Of a stretch of 22,322 bases of DNA, positions 13,934-21,090 are shown one piece after another. Source of the stretch: Alphaproteobacteria bacterium. GTDB lineage: Bacteria > Pseudomonadota > Alphaproteobacteria > Sphingomonadales > Sphingomonadaceae. The stretch is from positions 1 through 22,322 of the forward strand of contig VBAE01000153.1 in assembly GCA_005882415.1 (NCBI GenBank), in the 5' to 3' direction. Both the position numbers and the translations under genes were made by a program. Within the stretch, counting starts at the first letter, position 1. Every line of letters begins with the position of its first letter. The notes beneath the pieces were generated by a model. The model had not been told where the DNA came from and made no database searches. It saw only the letters and a program-made list of their open reading frames with translations.

Positions 13934-15175
13934 TCAGTGGGTGGCGAGCCAGGCCGTCCACAGAGCGGCAATGTCGGCGCGGGAACCGGTCACCGCCTTG
14001 AACGCGGCCTGGGCCTCGGCCTTCTGACCGGCCAGAGCGAGCGCGGCACCCAGGCGGGTGTTGACCAGGTTCGAGTCGACCCCGCCCTTGCTCAGCGCGA
14101 GCCGGTAGAGCTCGGCCGCCTTGGCATAGTCGCCATAGCCTGCATAAGCGGTGGCGGTGTTGAGGGCGAGGGTGCCGTTCGCGGCCGTCTTCGCCTTGGC
14201 CTCGAGTCCGGGCAGCGAGGCGCGGTCTTCGGTGGTGCGCGCGGTCGCGGCGGCGAGCAGGGCCCCGGCATCGCCGGCCTTGACGATGCCGAGCCTGGAG
14301 CCCTCTTCGAGCACCGCCTTGGCCTCGCCCGGATAGCCCTTCTGGTCGACCAGGAAGGCAAGCTGGCCGTAATCGTGGGCGCCGTCCATCGTCTTGGTCG
14401 CGCGCTTCAGGCGGAGAAGGTCGAGCTGCGCCTCCTTGTCGAGGCTGTTCCCACTGACCCCGTAGATGGTGATCGCATTCTTGAAGTTGACGTCGTTCGG
14501 GAAGCGCTCGAGCGTCTGGCGGCTAAGCGCGATTGCCGTCGGATAATCCTTGGAATCATAGGCTGCCTTGACCGCGCTGCGATACCAGGCCTCGGGCGGC
14601 TGCTGGCCGGCTGCGGTGCTGAGCTGGATCGCGCGCTGGAGCAGCGGCAGCGCTTCTTTCGGCTTGTTGAGCTCGATCTTGGTCGACGCATAGTTGATCG
14701 TCTGGTCGAGATCGTTGGGGTTGGCCGTCAGGTAGGTGGCGAGCATGCCCACAGCCCGGGCATAATCCTTGGCGTTGAGCGCGCGGCCGATCAGGACCTT
14801 GTTCATGTTGCCGATCTCGGTGGGGCTGGCCGCACCGCTCGCGATCACCGCCTGGATGGCGGCCTCCTGCTCGGCCGAATCCTTGGTGTCGAGGGCGCGG
14901 TTCAGGCGGAACTTGGCGATGAGATATTTGTCGTCATTGGTGGTGGCGACCGCCTGGGCGGCGGCGAGCTTCGCCGCGAACACCGTGGCGTCGCCCTTGA
15001 CCGCGGCCTGGAGCTCGGAGAGCGGCTTCTGCGCGGCCTTGCTGATGTCGAACTTGCGCTGCTCGGGAGCGGCGGCCGGGGCGGCCTTGGCGGGGGCGAG
15101 CGCGGAAGCCGGGGCCGCCAGAGCGACGCCGGCGACCAGGGACGCGGCGACCGCGAGGCTGGAAACGAACTTCAT
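13934..15175 (-). CDS. Exported TPR-like repeat protein, paralogue 1
   Basis: A 413-residue exported protein, predicted all-helical. ATG 15175 is chosen because AGGAGA lies 8 bases upstream and a signal peptide follows (MKFVSSLAVAASLVAGVALA, then an Ala/Pro-rich linker). The rest consists of helical hairpins of TPR or Sel1-like type: DKYLIAKFRLNRALDTKD, DYARAVGMLATYLTANPND, KPKEALPLLQRAIQLS, DYPTAIALSRQTLERFPND, DYAKAAELYRLALSKGG. Function is unknown; such proteins usually serve as periplasmic scaffolds. It shares its C-terminal repeat with the next gene upstream (32 of 49 identical positions from GGVD to the end). The two genes are 46 bases apart on one strand and probably one operon ending at the terminator at 13886-13916. 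Confidence 0.85.
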   Translation of the reverse strand: MKFVSSLAVAASLVAGVALAAPASALAPAKAAPAAAPEQRKFDISKAAQKPLSELQAAVKGDATVFAAKLAAAQAVATTNDDKYLIAKFRLNRALDTKDSAEQEAAIQAVIASGAASPTEIGNMNKVLIGRALNAKDYARAVGMLATYLTANPNDLDQTINYASTKIELNKPKEALPLLQRAIQLSTAAGQQPPEAWYRSAVKAAYDSKDYPTAIALSRQTLERFPNDVNFKNAITIYGVSGNSLDKEAQLDLLRLKRATKTMDGAHDYGQLAFLVDQKGYPGEAKAVLEEGSRLGIVKAGDAGALLAAATARTTEDRASLPGLEAKAKTAANGTLALNTATAYAGYGDYAKAAELYRLALSKGGVDSNLVNTRLGAALALAGQKAEAQAAFKAVTGSRADIAALWTAWLATH

Positions 15176-15221
15176 CGTGAAACTCTCCTGGGTAGCTGTC
15201 TTGCGAGGACGTGTAGAAAGG

Positions 15222-16367
15222 TCAGGCGTGCTGGCCGAGCCAGACCAGCCAGAGGGTGGCAAGCTGGGCACGGGCGCCGGTCACGGCGCGAAACGCGGTC
15301 TCGGCCTCGGGCTTGCGGCCCGCGAGAGCGAGGGCAATGCCGAGGCGGGTGTTGGCGGTGTCGGCGTCCACCCCGCCCTTCTGAAGCGCCGAGCGGTAGA
15401 GCTCGATCGCTCCGGCATAGTCGCCGAAGCTCAAAGACTGGTCGGCTGCGTCGAGCGACGGACCTCCGGCCGGCGCGGAGGCTGCGGCGGTGCGCAGCGA
15501 CGCGAGCCTGGCCTTGGCGGCCGGAGCCCCCTTCGATGCGGCGGCAATCGCTTCCTTGTAGGTCGGCTTCAGCGGATCGACCATCTTCGCGGCAACCGCT
15601 TCCTCGAACAACGAGCGGCTCTCGCCGTGGAGGCCGGCGTTGGAGAAGGACTGCGCCGCCTCGAGATAGTCGCGCTCGCCGGCAAGGGCGTGCGACATGC
15701 GCATCAGCCGAAGGGCGTCGAGCGTCGTCCCCGCGTCCGGCGTCGCATAATCGCGATAGAGCAGGATCGCGTCGCGCCAATTCTCGGCGGTCGGATAGGC
15801 GGTGACGAGGTCGCGGCTGAACTTGAGCGCCTGCGGGCTCAGTTTCTTCACGGTCGCGATGCTGAGCGCGCGGCGGTACCAGCTCTCAGGCACCGGCTGC
15901 CCGCTCGCCCGGACATCGGGGCGGTTCGACAGCTCGAGCGCCTTGGCGTAGTCGGCCTCGGCGCGGTCGCGCTGCCCGGACGCCGCCGCGATGCTTCCCC
16001 GGCCGTAATAGAGGTTCGAAAGCTCCGACTCCGGCACCCGCCCGCTCGCCAGCAGCGCGTTGATCGCCGAGGATTGCATGGCGATATTGTTGGTCTCGCG
16101 GCCGAGCTTCAGCTCGAGATTGGCGAGATACCATTTCGCATCGGCGCCGGTCGCGACGGACCGGGCGGCGGTCAGTGCCTGGCCGGCCGCCGGATAGTTG
16201 CGCGCGGTGATCGCGGCGTCGAGCGCTGCGATGGTGGCGCGCTCGTCCTTGCTGAGCCTCGGGCCGGTCGGCTCCTGCTTCTTCGCATCCGCCGGGGCCA
16301 CGCCCACGAACGAGAGCGCGCCAAAGCCGATCAATGCGGCAAGCGCCAGCCTGGAAACCGAACCCAT
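15222..16367 (-). CDS. Exported TPR-like repeat protein, paralogue 2
   Basis: A 381-residue exported paralogue of the neighbouring 413-residue protein. The signal peptide is MGSVSRLALAALIGFGALSF, with cleavage likely after PADA. Helical repeats follow: IAALDAAITARNYPAAGQAL, DAKWYLANLELKLGRE, QRDRAEADYAKALELSNRP, PESWYRRALSIATVKK, DYAGAIELYRSALQKGG. The final repeat NTRLGIALALAGRKPEAETAF closely matches the paralogue. ATG 16367 has AGGAGG 10 bases upstream; a TTG at 16373 is possible but only 4 bases from that site. A GC-rich inverted repeat lies directly before the ribosome binding site. It is the first gene of the pair; its function is unknown. Confidence 0.85.
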   Translation of the reverse strand: MGSVSRLALAALIGFGALSFVGVAPADAKKQEPTGPRLSKDERATIAALDAAITARNYPAAGQALTAARSVATGADAKWYLANLELKLGRETNNIAMQSSAINALLASGRVPESELSNLYYGRGSIAAASGQRDRAEADYAKALELSNRPDVRASGQPVPESWYRRALSIATVKKLSPQALKFSRDLVTAYPTAENWRDAILLYRDYATPDAGTTLDALRLMRMSHALAGERDYLEAAQSFSNAGLHGESRSLFEEAVAAKMVDPLKPTYKEAIAAASKGAPAAKARLASLRTAAASAPAGGPSLDAADQSLSFGDYAGAIELYRSALQKGGVDADTANTRLGIALALAGRKPEAETAFRAVTGARAQLATLWLVWLGQHA

Positions 16368-16386
16368 ATGCAAATTGCCTCCTGTT

Positions 16387-16422
16387 GGCCGCCCGCGTGG
16401 AGGGGCCGCGGCGCGGGCGGCC
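16387..16422 (-). promoter_or_regulatory. GC-rich inverted repeat in the leader of the TPR operon
   Basis: Arms GGCCGCCCGCG (16387-16397) and CGCGGGCGGCC (16412-16422) are perfect 11-base complements around a 14-base loop. On the minus strand it sits just upstream of the AGGAGG ribosome binding site (16378-16383) of the first TPR gene. If transcribed, it forms a stable leader hairpin abutting the ribosome binding site. There is no T-tract on either side, so it is not a standard terminator. Confidence 0.5.
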
Positions 16423-16563
16423 TCTCTATCGCCAATCGATCCGCGTTTCTAGCGCCGCGCCGCTGAACCCCGGTTGAACTGCAACTACCCGGAAAAGCGC
16501 GGGAAAAATGCGGCAGTGAAGCGCGGTTTGACAGCATGCGCCGGGCATCGCTACCCGCCGCCG

Positions 16564-17313
16564 ATGCTTGCAGTGATTTCTCCGGCCAAGACGCTCGACT
16601 TCGAGCGTCCCCTGCCCCCCTTAACATCGACCCGCCCCGCCTTCGAGGAGGATGCGGCGAAGCTTGCCTCGGCTGCGGCGAAGCTCGGCCCGAAGAAGCT
16701 CGGCGCGCTAATGCACATCTCGCCCAAGCTCGCTGACCTCAACGCCGGCCGCTTCCGCGGCTTTGCCGAGCAGCCGAAGCGCCCCGCCCTCTACGCCTTC
16801 GCCGGCGACGTCTATGCCGGCTTCGAGGCCCACAGCCTCGACGAGACGGCGGTCGACTTCGCCCAGGACCATCTGCGCATCCTCTCCGGCCTCTACGGCC
16901 TTCTCCGCCCGCTCGACGAGATCCGGCCGTACCGCCTCGAAATGGGCACACGCTGGGCGCCTGGGAGGAAGAAGAACCTCTACGATTACTGGCAAAACCG
17001 GGTGGCGGACGAGCTCGCCTCGGCCGCCGGCCGCGGAGCAATCATCAACCTCGCCAGCAAGGAATATTGGCACGCCGTCGAAAGCCGCCTCCCCCCGTCC
17101 CTGCCGGTGATCGAGATCGATTTCCGCGAAGAGGGCCCCTCGGGCCTCCGCTTCAACACCTTCGCCGCCAAGCGCGCCCGCGGCATGATGGCGCGCTACA
17201 TCTGCGAGCACCGCCTCACCGACCCAGACGCGCTCAAAAGCTTCGACAGCGACGGCTACGCCTTCGACCCCGAACAATCGGATCCGCAGAGGTGGCGCTT
17301 CACGCGATCGTGA
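16564..17313 (+). CDS. yaaA: YaaA family peroxide-stress protein
   Basis: A 249-residue cytoplasmic protein with the full YaaA/DUF328 pattern: MLAVISPAKTLDFE at the start, ALMHISPKLADLNAGRF, ALYAFAGDVYAGFEA, DFAQDHLRILSGLYGLLRPLD, IRPYRLEMGTRW, IINLASKEYWHAV, FAAKRARGMMARYICEHRLTDP and FDSDGYAFD. In E. coli YaaA limits damage from hydrogen peroxide by lowering free iron. ATG 16564 matches the usual N-terminus; an upstream extension to 16474 has no family similarity. There is no Shine-Dalgarno sequence, and a perfect TTGACA lies at 16528-16533, though the matching -10 position is poor; a short or leaderless transcript is possible. Appears complete. Confidence 0.92.
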   Translation: MLAVISPAKTLDFERPLPPLTSTRPAFEEDAAKLASAAAKLGPKKLGALMHISPKLADLNAGRFRGFAEQPKRPALYAFAGDVYAGFEAHSLDETAVDFAQDHLRILSGLYGLLRPLDEIRPYRLEMGTRWAPGRKKNLYDYWQNRVADELASAAGRGAIINLASKEYWHAVESRLPPSLPVIEIDFREEGPSGLRFNTFAAKRARGMMARYICEHRLTDPDALKSFDSDGYAFDPEQSDPQRWRFTRS

Positions 17314-17330
17314 CTATCTAGGGTCCGACT

Positions 17331-17354
17331 CACGCGCGTACGCGTGTACGCGCG
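17331..17354. repeat. 24-base alternating pyrimidine-purine tract with inverted repeat upstream of gyrA
   Basis: Every base from 17331 to 17354 alternates pyrimidine-purine, mostly CG, CA and TA steps. Within it CGCGCGTAC (17333-17341) and GTACGCGCG (17346-17354) are perfect 9-base complements with a 4-base loop. Such tracts can adopt left-handed or cruciform structure under negative supercoiling. It lies 94 bases before the gyrA start. A 10-base direct repeat TCTAGGGTCC flanks it at 17317-17326 and 17381-17390. Confidence 0.65.
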
Positions 17355-17447
17355 CGGGGTGGCGCCGGCGCGAAGCTTGCTCTAGGGTCCCAGCCGCACC
17401 TCCCGCGTCCTTCGGGCGCTCAACTCGAACATCATCAGGAATAAGCA

Positions 17448-20270
17448 TTGGCCAGCGCACCGCCGACCATCGATGGCAGCGACATCTCCCCCATCTCCAT
17501 CGTCGAGGAGATGAAGACCTCTTACCTCGATTACGCCATGTCCGTGATCGTCGCCCGGGCCCTGCCCGACGTGCGCGACGGCCTGAAGCCGGTCCACCGG
17601 CGGATCCTCTACGCCTGCCAGGAAGGCGGCTTCCTGCCCGGCCGGCCCTACCGCAAATCGGCCAAGATCGTCGGCGACGTGATGGGCAATTACCACCCGC
17701 ACGGCGACAGCGCGATCTACGACGCCCTTGCCCGGATGACCCAGGATTGGTCGATGCGGGTGCCTCTGGTCGACGGCCAGGGCAATTTCGGATCGATGGA
17801 CCCCGATCCCCCCGCCTCGATGCGCTACACCGAGGCGCGTTTGGCCCGGGTCGCGACGACCCTCTTGGACGATCTCGACAAGGACACGGTCGACTTCACG
17901 CCCAATTATGACGGGTCGCGGATGGAGCCGACCGTGCTCCCGGCGCGCTTCCCCAATTTGCTTGTGAACGGCGCCGGCGGAATCGCGGTCGGAATGGCGA
18001 CCAACATTCCGCCGCATAACCTCGGCGAAGTGATCGCCGCCTGCCGCGCCTATATCGACAATCCGGCGATCACGATCGAAGAGCTGATCCAGATCATCCC
18101 GGGCCCGGACTTCCCGACCGCGCCCCTGATCCTCGGCCAGGCCGGCGCCCGAAGCGCCTATCACACCGGCCGCGGCTCGATCATCATGCGGGCCCGCCAC
18201 AAGATCGAGGAGAACCGGGGCGACCGCCGCTCGATCGTGCTCACTGCCATTCCGTACCAGGTCGGCAAGAACGGCCTGGTCGAGAAAGTCGCCGAGGCCG
18301 CCAAGGACAAGCGGATCGAGGGCGTCTCGGACATCCGCGACGAATCGAACCGCGAGGGCGTTCGCGTCGTCATCGAGCTGAAGCGCGACGCGACCCCCGA
18401 AGTCGTCCTGAACCAGCTCTGGCGGCACACGCCGGCGCAGTCCTCCTTCCCGGCCAATATGCTCGCCATCCGCGGCGGCCGGCCGGAGACGCTCAACCTC
18501 CGCGACATCATCGAGAGCTTCGTCAAGTTCCGCGAGGAAGTGATCACCCGCCGGGCCAAGTTCGAGCTCGCCAAGGCGCGCGACCGTGCCCATATCTTGC
18601 TCGGCCTGGTCATCGCGGTGACCAATCTAGACGAGGTCGTTCGGATCATCCGCGGGTCCGCTTCGCCCGCCGAAGCGCGCGCGGCCCTCATCGCCCGGGA
18701 ATGGCCGGTCGCCGAGATCGCGCCCTACATCCGGCTGGTCGAGGCTGTGGAGCATGAGGTGGAGGGCGACAGCTACCGCCTCTCCGATGCGCAGGTGCGC
18801 GCCATCCTCGAGCTTCGCCTCCACCGGCTGACCGGGCTTGGGCGCGAGGAGATCGGCGGGGAGCTGAGCCAGCTTGCCACTTCGATCACGGAGCTTCTGA
18901 CCATCCTCGGCGACCGGCGCCGCCTGTACGAGGTGATGCGGGCCGAGTTCGACGAGATCGACGCCGCTTATTCCAAGCCGCGGATGACCGAGATCGCGCC
19001 CGCCTGGGACGGGATCGACGACGAGGATCTGATCGAGCGCGAGGACATGGTCGTGACCGTCACGCTGGGCGGCTACATCAAGCGCACCCCGCTCGAGACC
19101 TTCCGCGCCCAGAAGCGCGGCGGCAAGGGCCGCGCAGGCATGGGTACCAAGGACGAGGATGCGGTGACCAACCTCTTCGTCACCTCGACCCACACGCCGG
19201 TCCTGTTCTTTTCGACGGCCGGCAAGGTCTATCGCCTGAAGGTGTGGCGCCTCCCCGAAGGCGCGCCCCAGGCGCGGGGTCGGCCGATGGTCAATCTTCT
19301 TCCGCTCGCGGAAGGGGAGACGATCTCGACCGTGCTTCCGCTGCCCGAGGACGAGGCGGAGTGGAACGACCTCCACATCATGTTCGCCACCGCCAAGGGA
19401 ATCGTCCGGCGCAACAGCATGGACGCCTTCACCCGCGTCCCCACGGCGGGCAAGATCGCGATGCGCTTCGGCGAGAGCGAGGATAGCGAGGACACGACCG
19501 ACCGGCTGGTCGGAGTCTCGCTGCTCACCGAGGAGGACGACGTCCTGCTCGCAACCAAATGCGGCAAGGCGATCCGCTTCGCCGCCACCGACGTGCGCGA
19601 GTTCCAGAGCCGCACCGCGGCGGGCGTGCGGGGCGCGAGGCTTCAGGACGGGGACGAGGTGATCTCGCTCTCCATCCTCAAGGGCTTCGCCGCGAGCACC
19701 GAGGAGCGGGACGAATATCTGCGCCATGCCCTGTGGCGGGAGCGCAGCGAGGACGCGGCCCCTCCCCCGCCGCGGGAGATGTCGGACGAAAGGTTCGAGG
19801 AGTTCCGCGCGGCGGAGGAGTTCATCCTTACGGTGTGCGCCAACGGCTACGGCAAGCGATCGTCGGCTTACGAATATCGGCGGATCGGCCGCGGTGGGCA
19901 GGGGATTACCAATATCGGCAATCTCGACCGCAACGGGCCGGTTGTCGCCAGCTTCCCGGCGCATAATGGCGAGCAATTGATGCTGGTCACCGACCAGGCG
20001 AAGCTGATCCGAATGTCGGTCGGCGACACCCGCGTGATCGGCCGCGGCTCGGCCGGCGTCCGCCTCTTCCACGTCGCCCCCGACGAACACGTCGTCTCCG
20101 CCGCCCGAATCGACGAATCGGAGGAGCCGGAGAACGAGGCGGAAGAACTGATCGCCGAAGACCTGGGCAGCGCGCCCCCGGCGGCGGCGCCGGACGCTGT
20201 CCAGCTCGACGACGGAACGGGCCCGGAAACGCTCCCGGAGCGCATCGAGGAGGATGACGGGGACGAGTAA
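17448..20270 (+). CDS. gyrA: DNA gyrase subunit A
   Basis: The 940-residue breakage-reunion subunit of DNA gyrase, which with GyrB introduces negative supercoils. The start is TTG 17448: AGGA lies about 7 bases upstream, an in-frame TAA is at 17442, and the usual N-terminus (ISPISIVEEMKTSYLDYAMSV) follows. The active-site tyrosine is Y127 (MRYTEARL). The quinolone-determining region reads HPHGDSAIYD with S88 and D92, the sensitive-type residues. The GyrA box QKRGGKG (555-561) differs from E. coli QRRGGKG by one conservative change. The C-terminal beta-pinwheel carries a charged insertion at about 748-790 (STEERDEYLRHA through EFRAAEEF), as is usual in alphaproteobacteria, and ends in a long acidic tail. 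It appears complete, with no internal gaps. A hairpin follows the stop. Confidence 0.97.
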   Translation: MASAPPTIDGSDISPISIVEEMKTSYLDYAMSVIVARALPDVRDGLKPVHRRILYACQEGGFLPGRPYRKSAKIVGDVMGNYHPHGDSAIYDALARMTQDWSMRVPLVDGQGNFGSMDPDPPASMRYTEARLARVATTLLDDLDKDTVDFTPNYDGSRMEPTVLPARFPNLLVNGAGGIAVGMATNIPPHNLGEVIAACRAYIDNPAITIEELIQIIPGPDFPTAPLILGQAGARSAYHTGRGSIIMRARHKIEENRGDRRSIVLTAIPYQVGKNGLVEKVAEAAKDKRIEGVSDIRDESNREGVRVVIELKRDATPEVVLNQLWRHTPAQSSFPANMLAIRGGRPETLNLRDIIESFVKFREEVITRRAKFELAKARDRAHILLGLVIAVTNLDEVVRIIRGSASPAEARAALIAREWPVAEIAPYIRLVEAVEHEVEGDSYRLSDAQVRAILELRLHRLTGLGREEIGGELSQLATSITELLTILGDRRRLYEVMRAEFDEIDAAYSKPRMTEIAPAWDGIDDEDLIEREDMVVTVTLGGYIKRTPLETFRAQKRGGKGRAGMGTKDEDAVTNLFVTSTHTPVLFFSTAGKVYRLKVWRLPEGAPQARGRPMVNLLPLAEGETISTVLPLPEDEAEWNDLHIMFATAKGIVRRNSMDAFTRVPTAGKIAMRFGESEDSEDTTDRLVGVSLLTEEDDVLLATKCGKAIRFAATDVREFQSRTAAGVRGARLQDGDEVISLSILKGFAASTEERDEYLRHALWRERSEDAAPPPPREMSDERFEEFRAAEEFILTVCANGYGKRSSAYEYRRIGRGGQGITNIGNLDRNGPVVASFPAHNGEQLMLVTDQAKLIRMSVGDTRVIGRGSAGVRLFHVAPDEHVVSAARIDESEEPENEAEELIAEDLGSAPPAAAPDAVQLDDGTGPETLPERIEEDDGDE

Positions 20271-20276
20271 CACCTG

Positions 20277-20301
20277 CCTCCCCATCCGCAGGATGGGGAG
20301 G
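20277..20301 (+). terminator. Hairpin after gyrA, possible terminator
   Basis: A perfect 11-bp stem (arms CCTCCCCATCC, 20277-20287, and GGATGGGGAGG, 20291-20301) with a GCA loop begins 6 bases after the gyrA stop. No T-run follows, so termination efficiency is uncertain. The right arm overlaps the start of the longer inverted repeat at 20295-20416. Confidence 0.5.
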
Positions 20302-20416
20302 GGGACCGCCGAAGGTGGTGGAGGGGTGACCTAGCTCTGAGTCAGAGGTTCCCGCGCGAACCGCCTAGTCCCAGCCTTGTCACCCCTCCACCACCCTACG
20401 GGTGGTCCCCCTCCCC
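20295..20416. repeat. Long REP-like inverted repeat between gyrA and the lysoplasmalogenase gene
   Basis: The left arm (20295-20330, starting GGGGAGGGGGACCGCC and ending GGAGGGGTGAC) is nearly complementary to the right arm (20379-20416, starting GTCACCCCTCCACCACC), separated by 48 bases. Each arm also folds alone: ACCGCC-GAA-GGTGGT in the left, ACCACCC-TAC-GGGTGGT in the right. This GGGGAGGGGGACC/GGTGGAGGGG pattern is familiar from dispersed intergenic repeats of sphingomonads and other alphaproteobacteria. The right arm extends into the 3' end of the lysoplasmalogenase gene and encodes its final residues and stop. Confidence 0.75.
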
Positions 20417-21049
20417 GCCGCTCCGCGTCAGGGAGGCAGAGGAGCGGCCGCCGCCTGTCACTCCCAACCAAATCAGGAGCTGGCCGGCATAATACAGCCA
20501 CCAGATGGCCAGCCCGAGCCAGAGCGGCCGCTCGGCCCAGCCCATCCGCCAGGCGATCAGCATGTCGCTGGCGAGGAAGAGCAGGGCTCCGATGCGGGCG
20601 CGGGGGAAGCGGCTCAGCCAGGCCGCGGCGGCCATTGCGCCGAGCAGGCTTGCGTAGATGGTGAAGCCAATGCGGTCTGCGCCCGGCGGGAGGAGCAGGC
20701 TTGGCGTCACCACTGCGAAGAGCAAGATGGCGACCGCGATCAGGCTGAACTCGCGCCGATTGCGCAGGTAGAGCCAAATCGCAACGACGTGCCCGAGCGC
20801 GAAGGCTGCGGCGCCTGCGGTGAAAGCCACCTCCAGAAGCACATCGCCCGTGGCCCCGAGCGCCATCACCGCCGCCAGCAGCCACCCATCCACCGACCGC
20901 GCCCGAAGCGCCGCCGCCAGCGCCAGCAACCCCACCGGCGTCCCCTTGACCGCGATTTCCAGCGCCGACGCCGGACCCGGGCTCCACAGCAGCGGATAGA
21001 GCACAGCCACCGCCGCGCTCGCCCCAAGTATGGCAACTAACGGCCGCAT
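20396..21049 (-). CDS. Lysoplasmalogenase family (YhhN) membrane protein
   Basis: A 217-residue integral membrane protein of the YhhN/TMEM86 family; characterised members hydrolyse the vinyl ether bond of lysoplasmalogens, but whether this bacterial protein does so is not shown. About eight helices are visible. Family-like segments are EIAVKGTPVGLLALAA, ALGATGDVLLEV (conserved Gly-Asp), ALGHVVAIWLYL, ASDMLIAWRMGW and WWLYYAGQLLIWLGV (the helix-end Asp, Tyr and Gln positions are typical). The last residues (SGGEGDHP) and the stop are encoded by the arm of an intergenic repeat, so the native C-terminus was probably altered by it. It is divergent from trmFO with 41 bases between starts. Confidence 0.87.
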   Translation of the reverse strand: MRPLVAILGASAAVAVLYPLLWSPGPASALEIAVKGTPVGLLALAAALRARSVDGWLLAAVMALGATGDVLLEVAFTAGAAAFALGHVVAIWLYLRNRREFSLIAVAILLFAVVTPSLLLPPGADRIGFTIYASLLGAMAAAAWLSRFPRARIGALLFLASDMLIAWRMGWAERPLWLGLAIWWLYYAGQLLIWLGVTGGGRSSASLTRSGGEGDHP

Positions 21050-21090
21050 CGGCTTCCTCCCCGCCCCGAACCGGACTATCGCAACGCCCC

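Noticed and set aside
13883..16466. Plus-strand open frames of 640 and 565 codons
   Set aside because: They are antisense to the two exported TPR-like proteins, which have proper ribosome binding sites, signal peptides, mutual homology and a terminator on the minus strand.
17690..17730. Quinolone-resistance substitutions in GyrA
   Set aside because: S88 and D92 (E. coli S83 and D87) are both the sensitive-type residues.
18627..20285. Minus-strand open frame of 552 codons opposite gyrA
   Set aside because: gyrA is unmistakable on the plus strand; the opposite frame shows only shadow composition.
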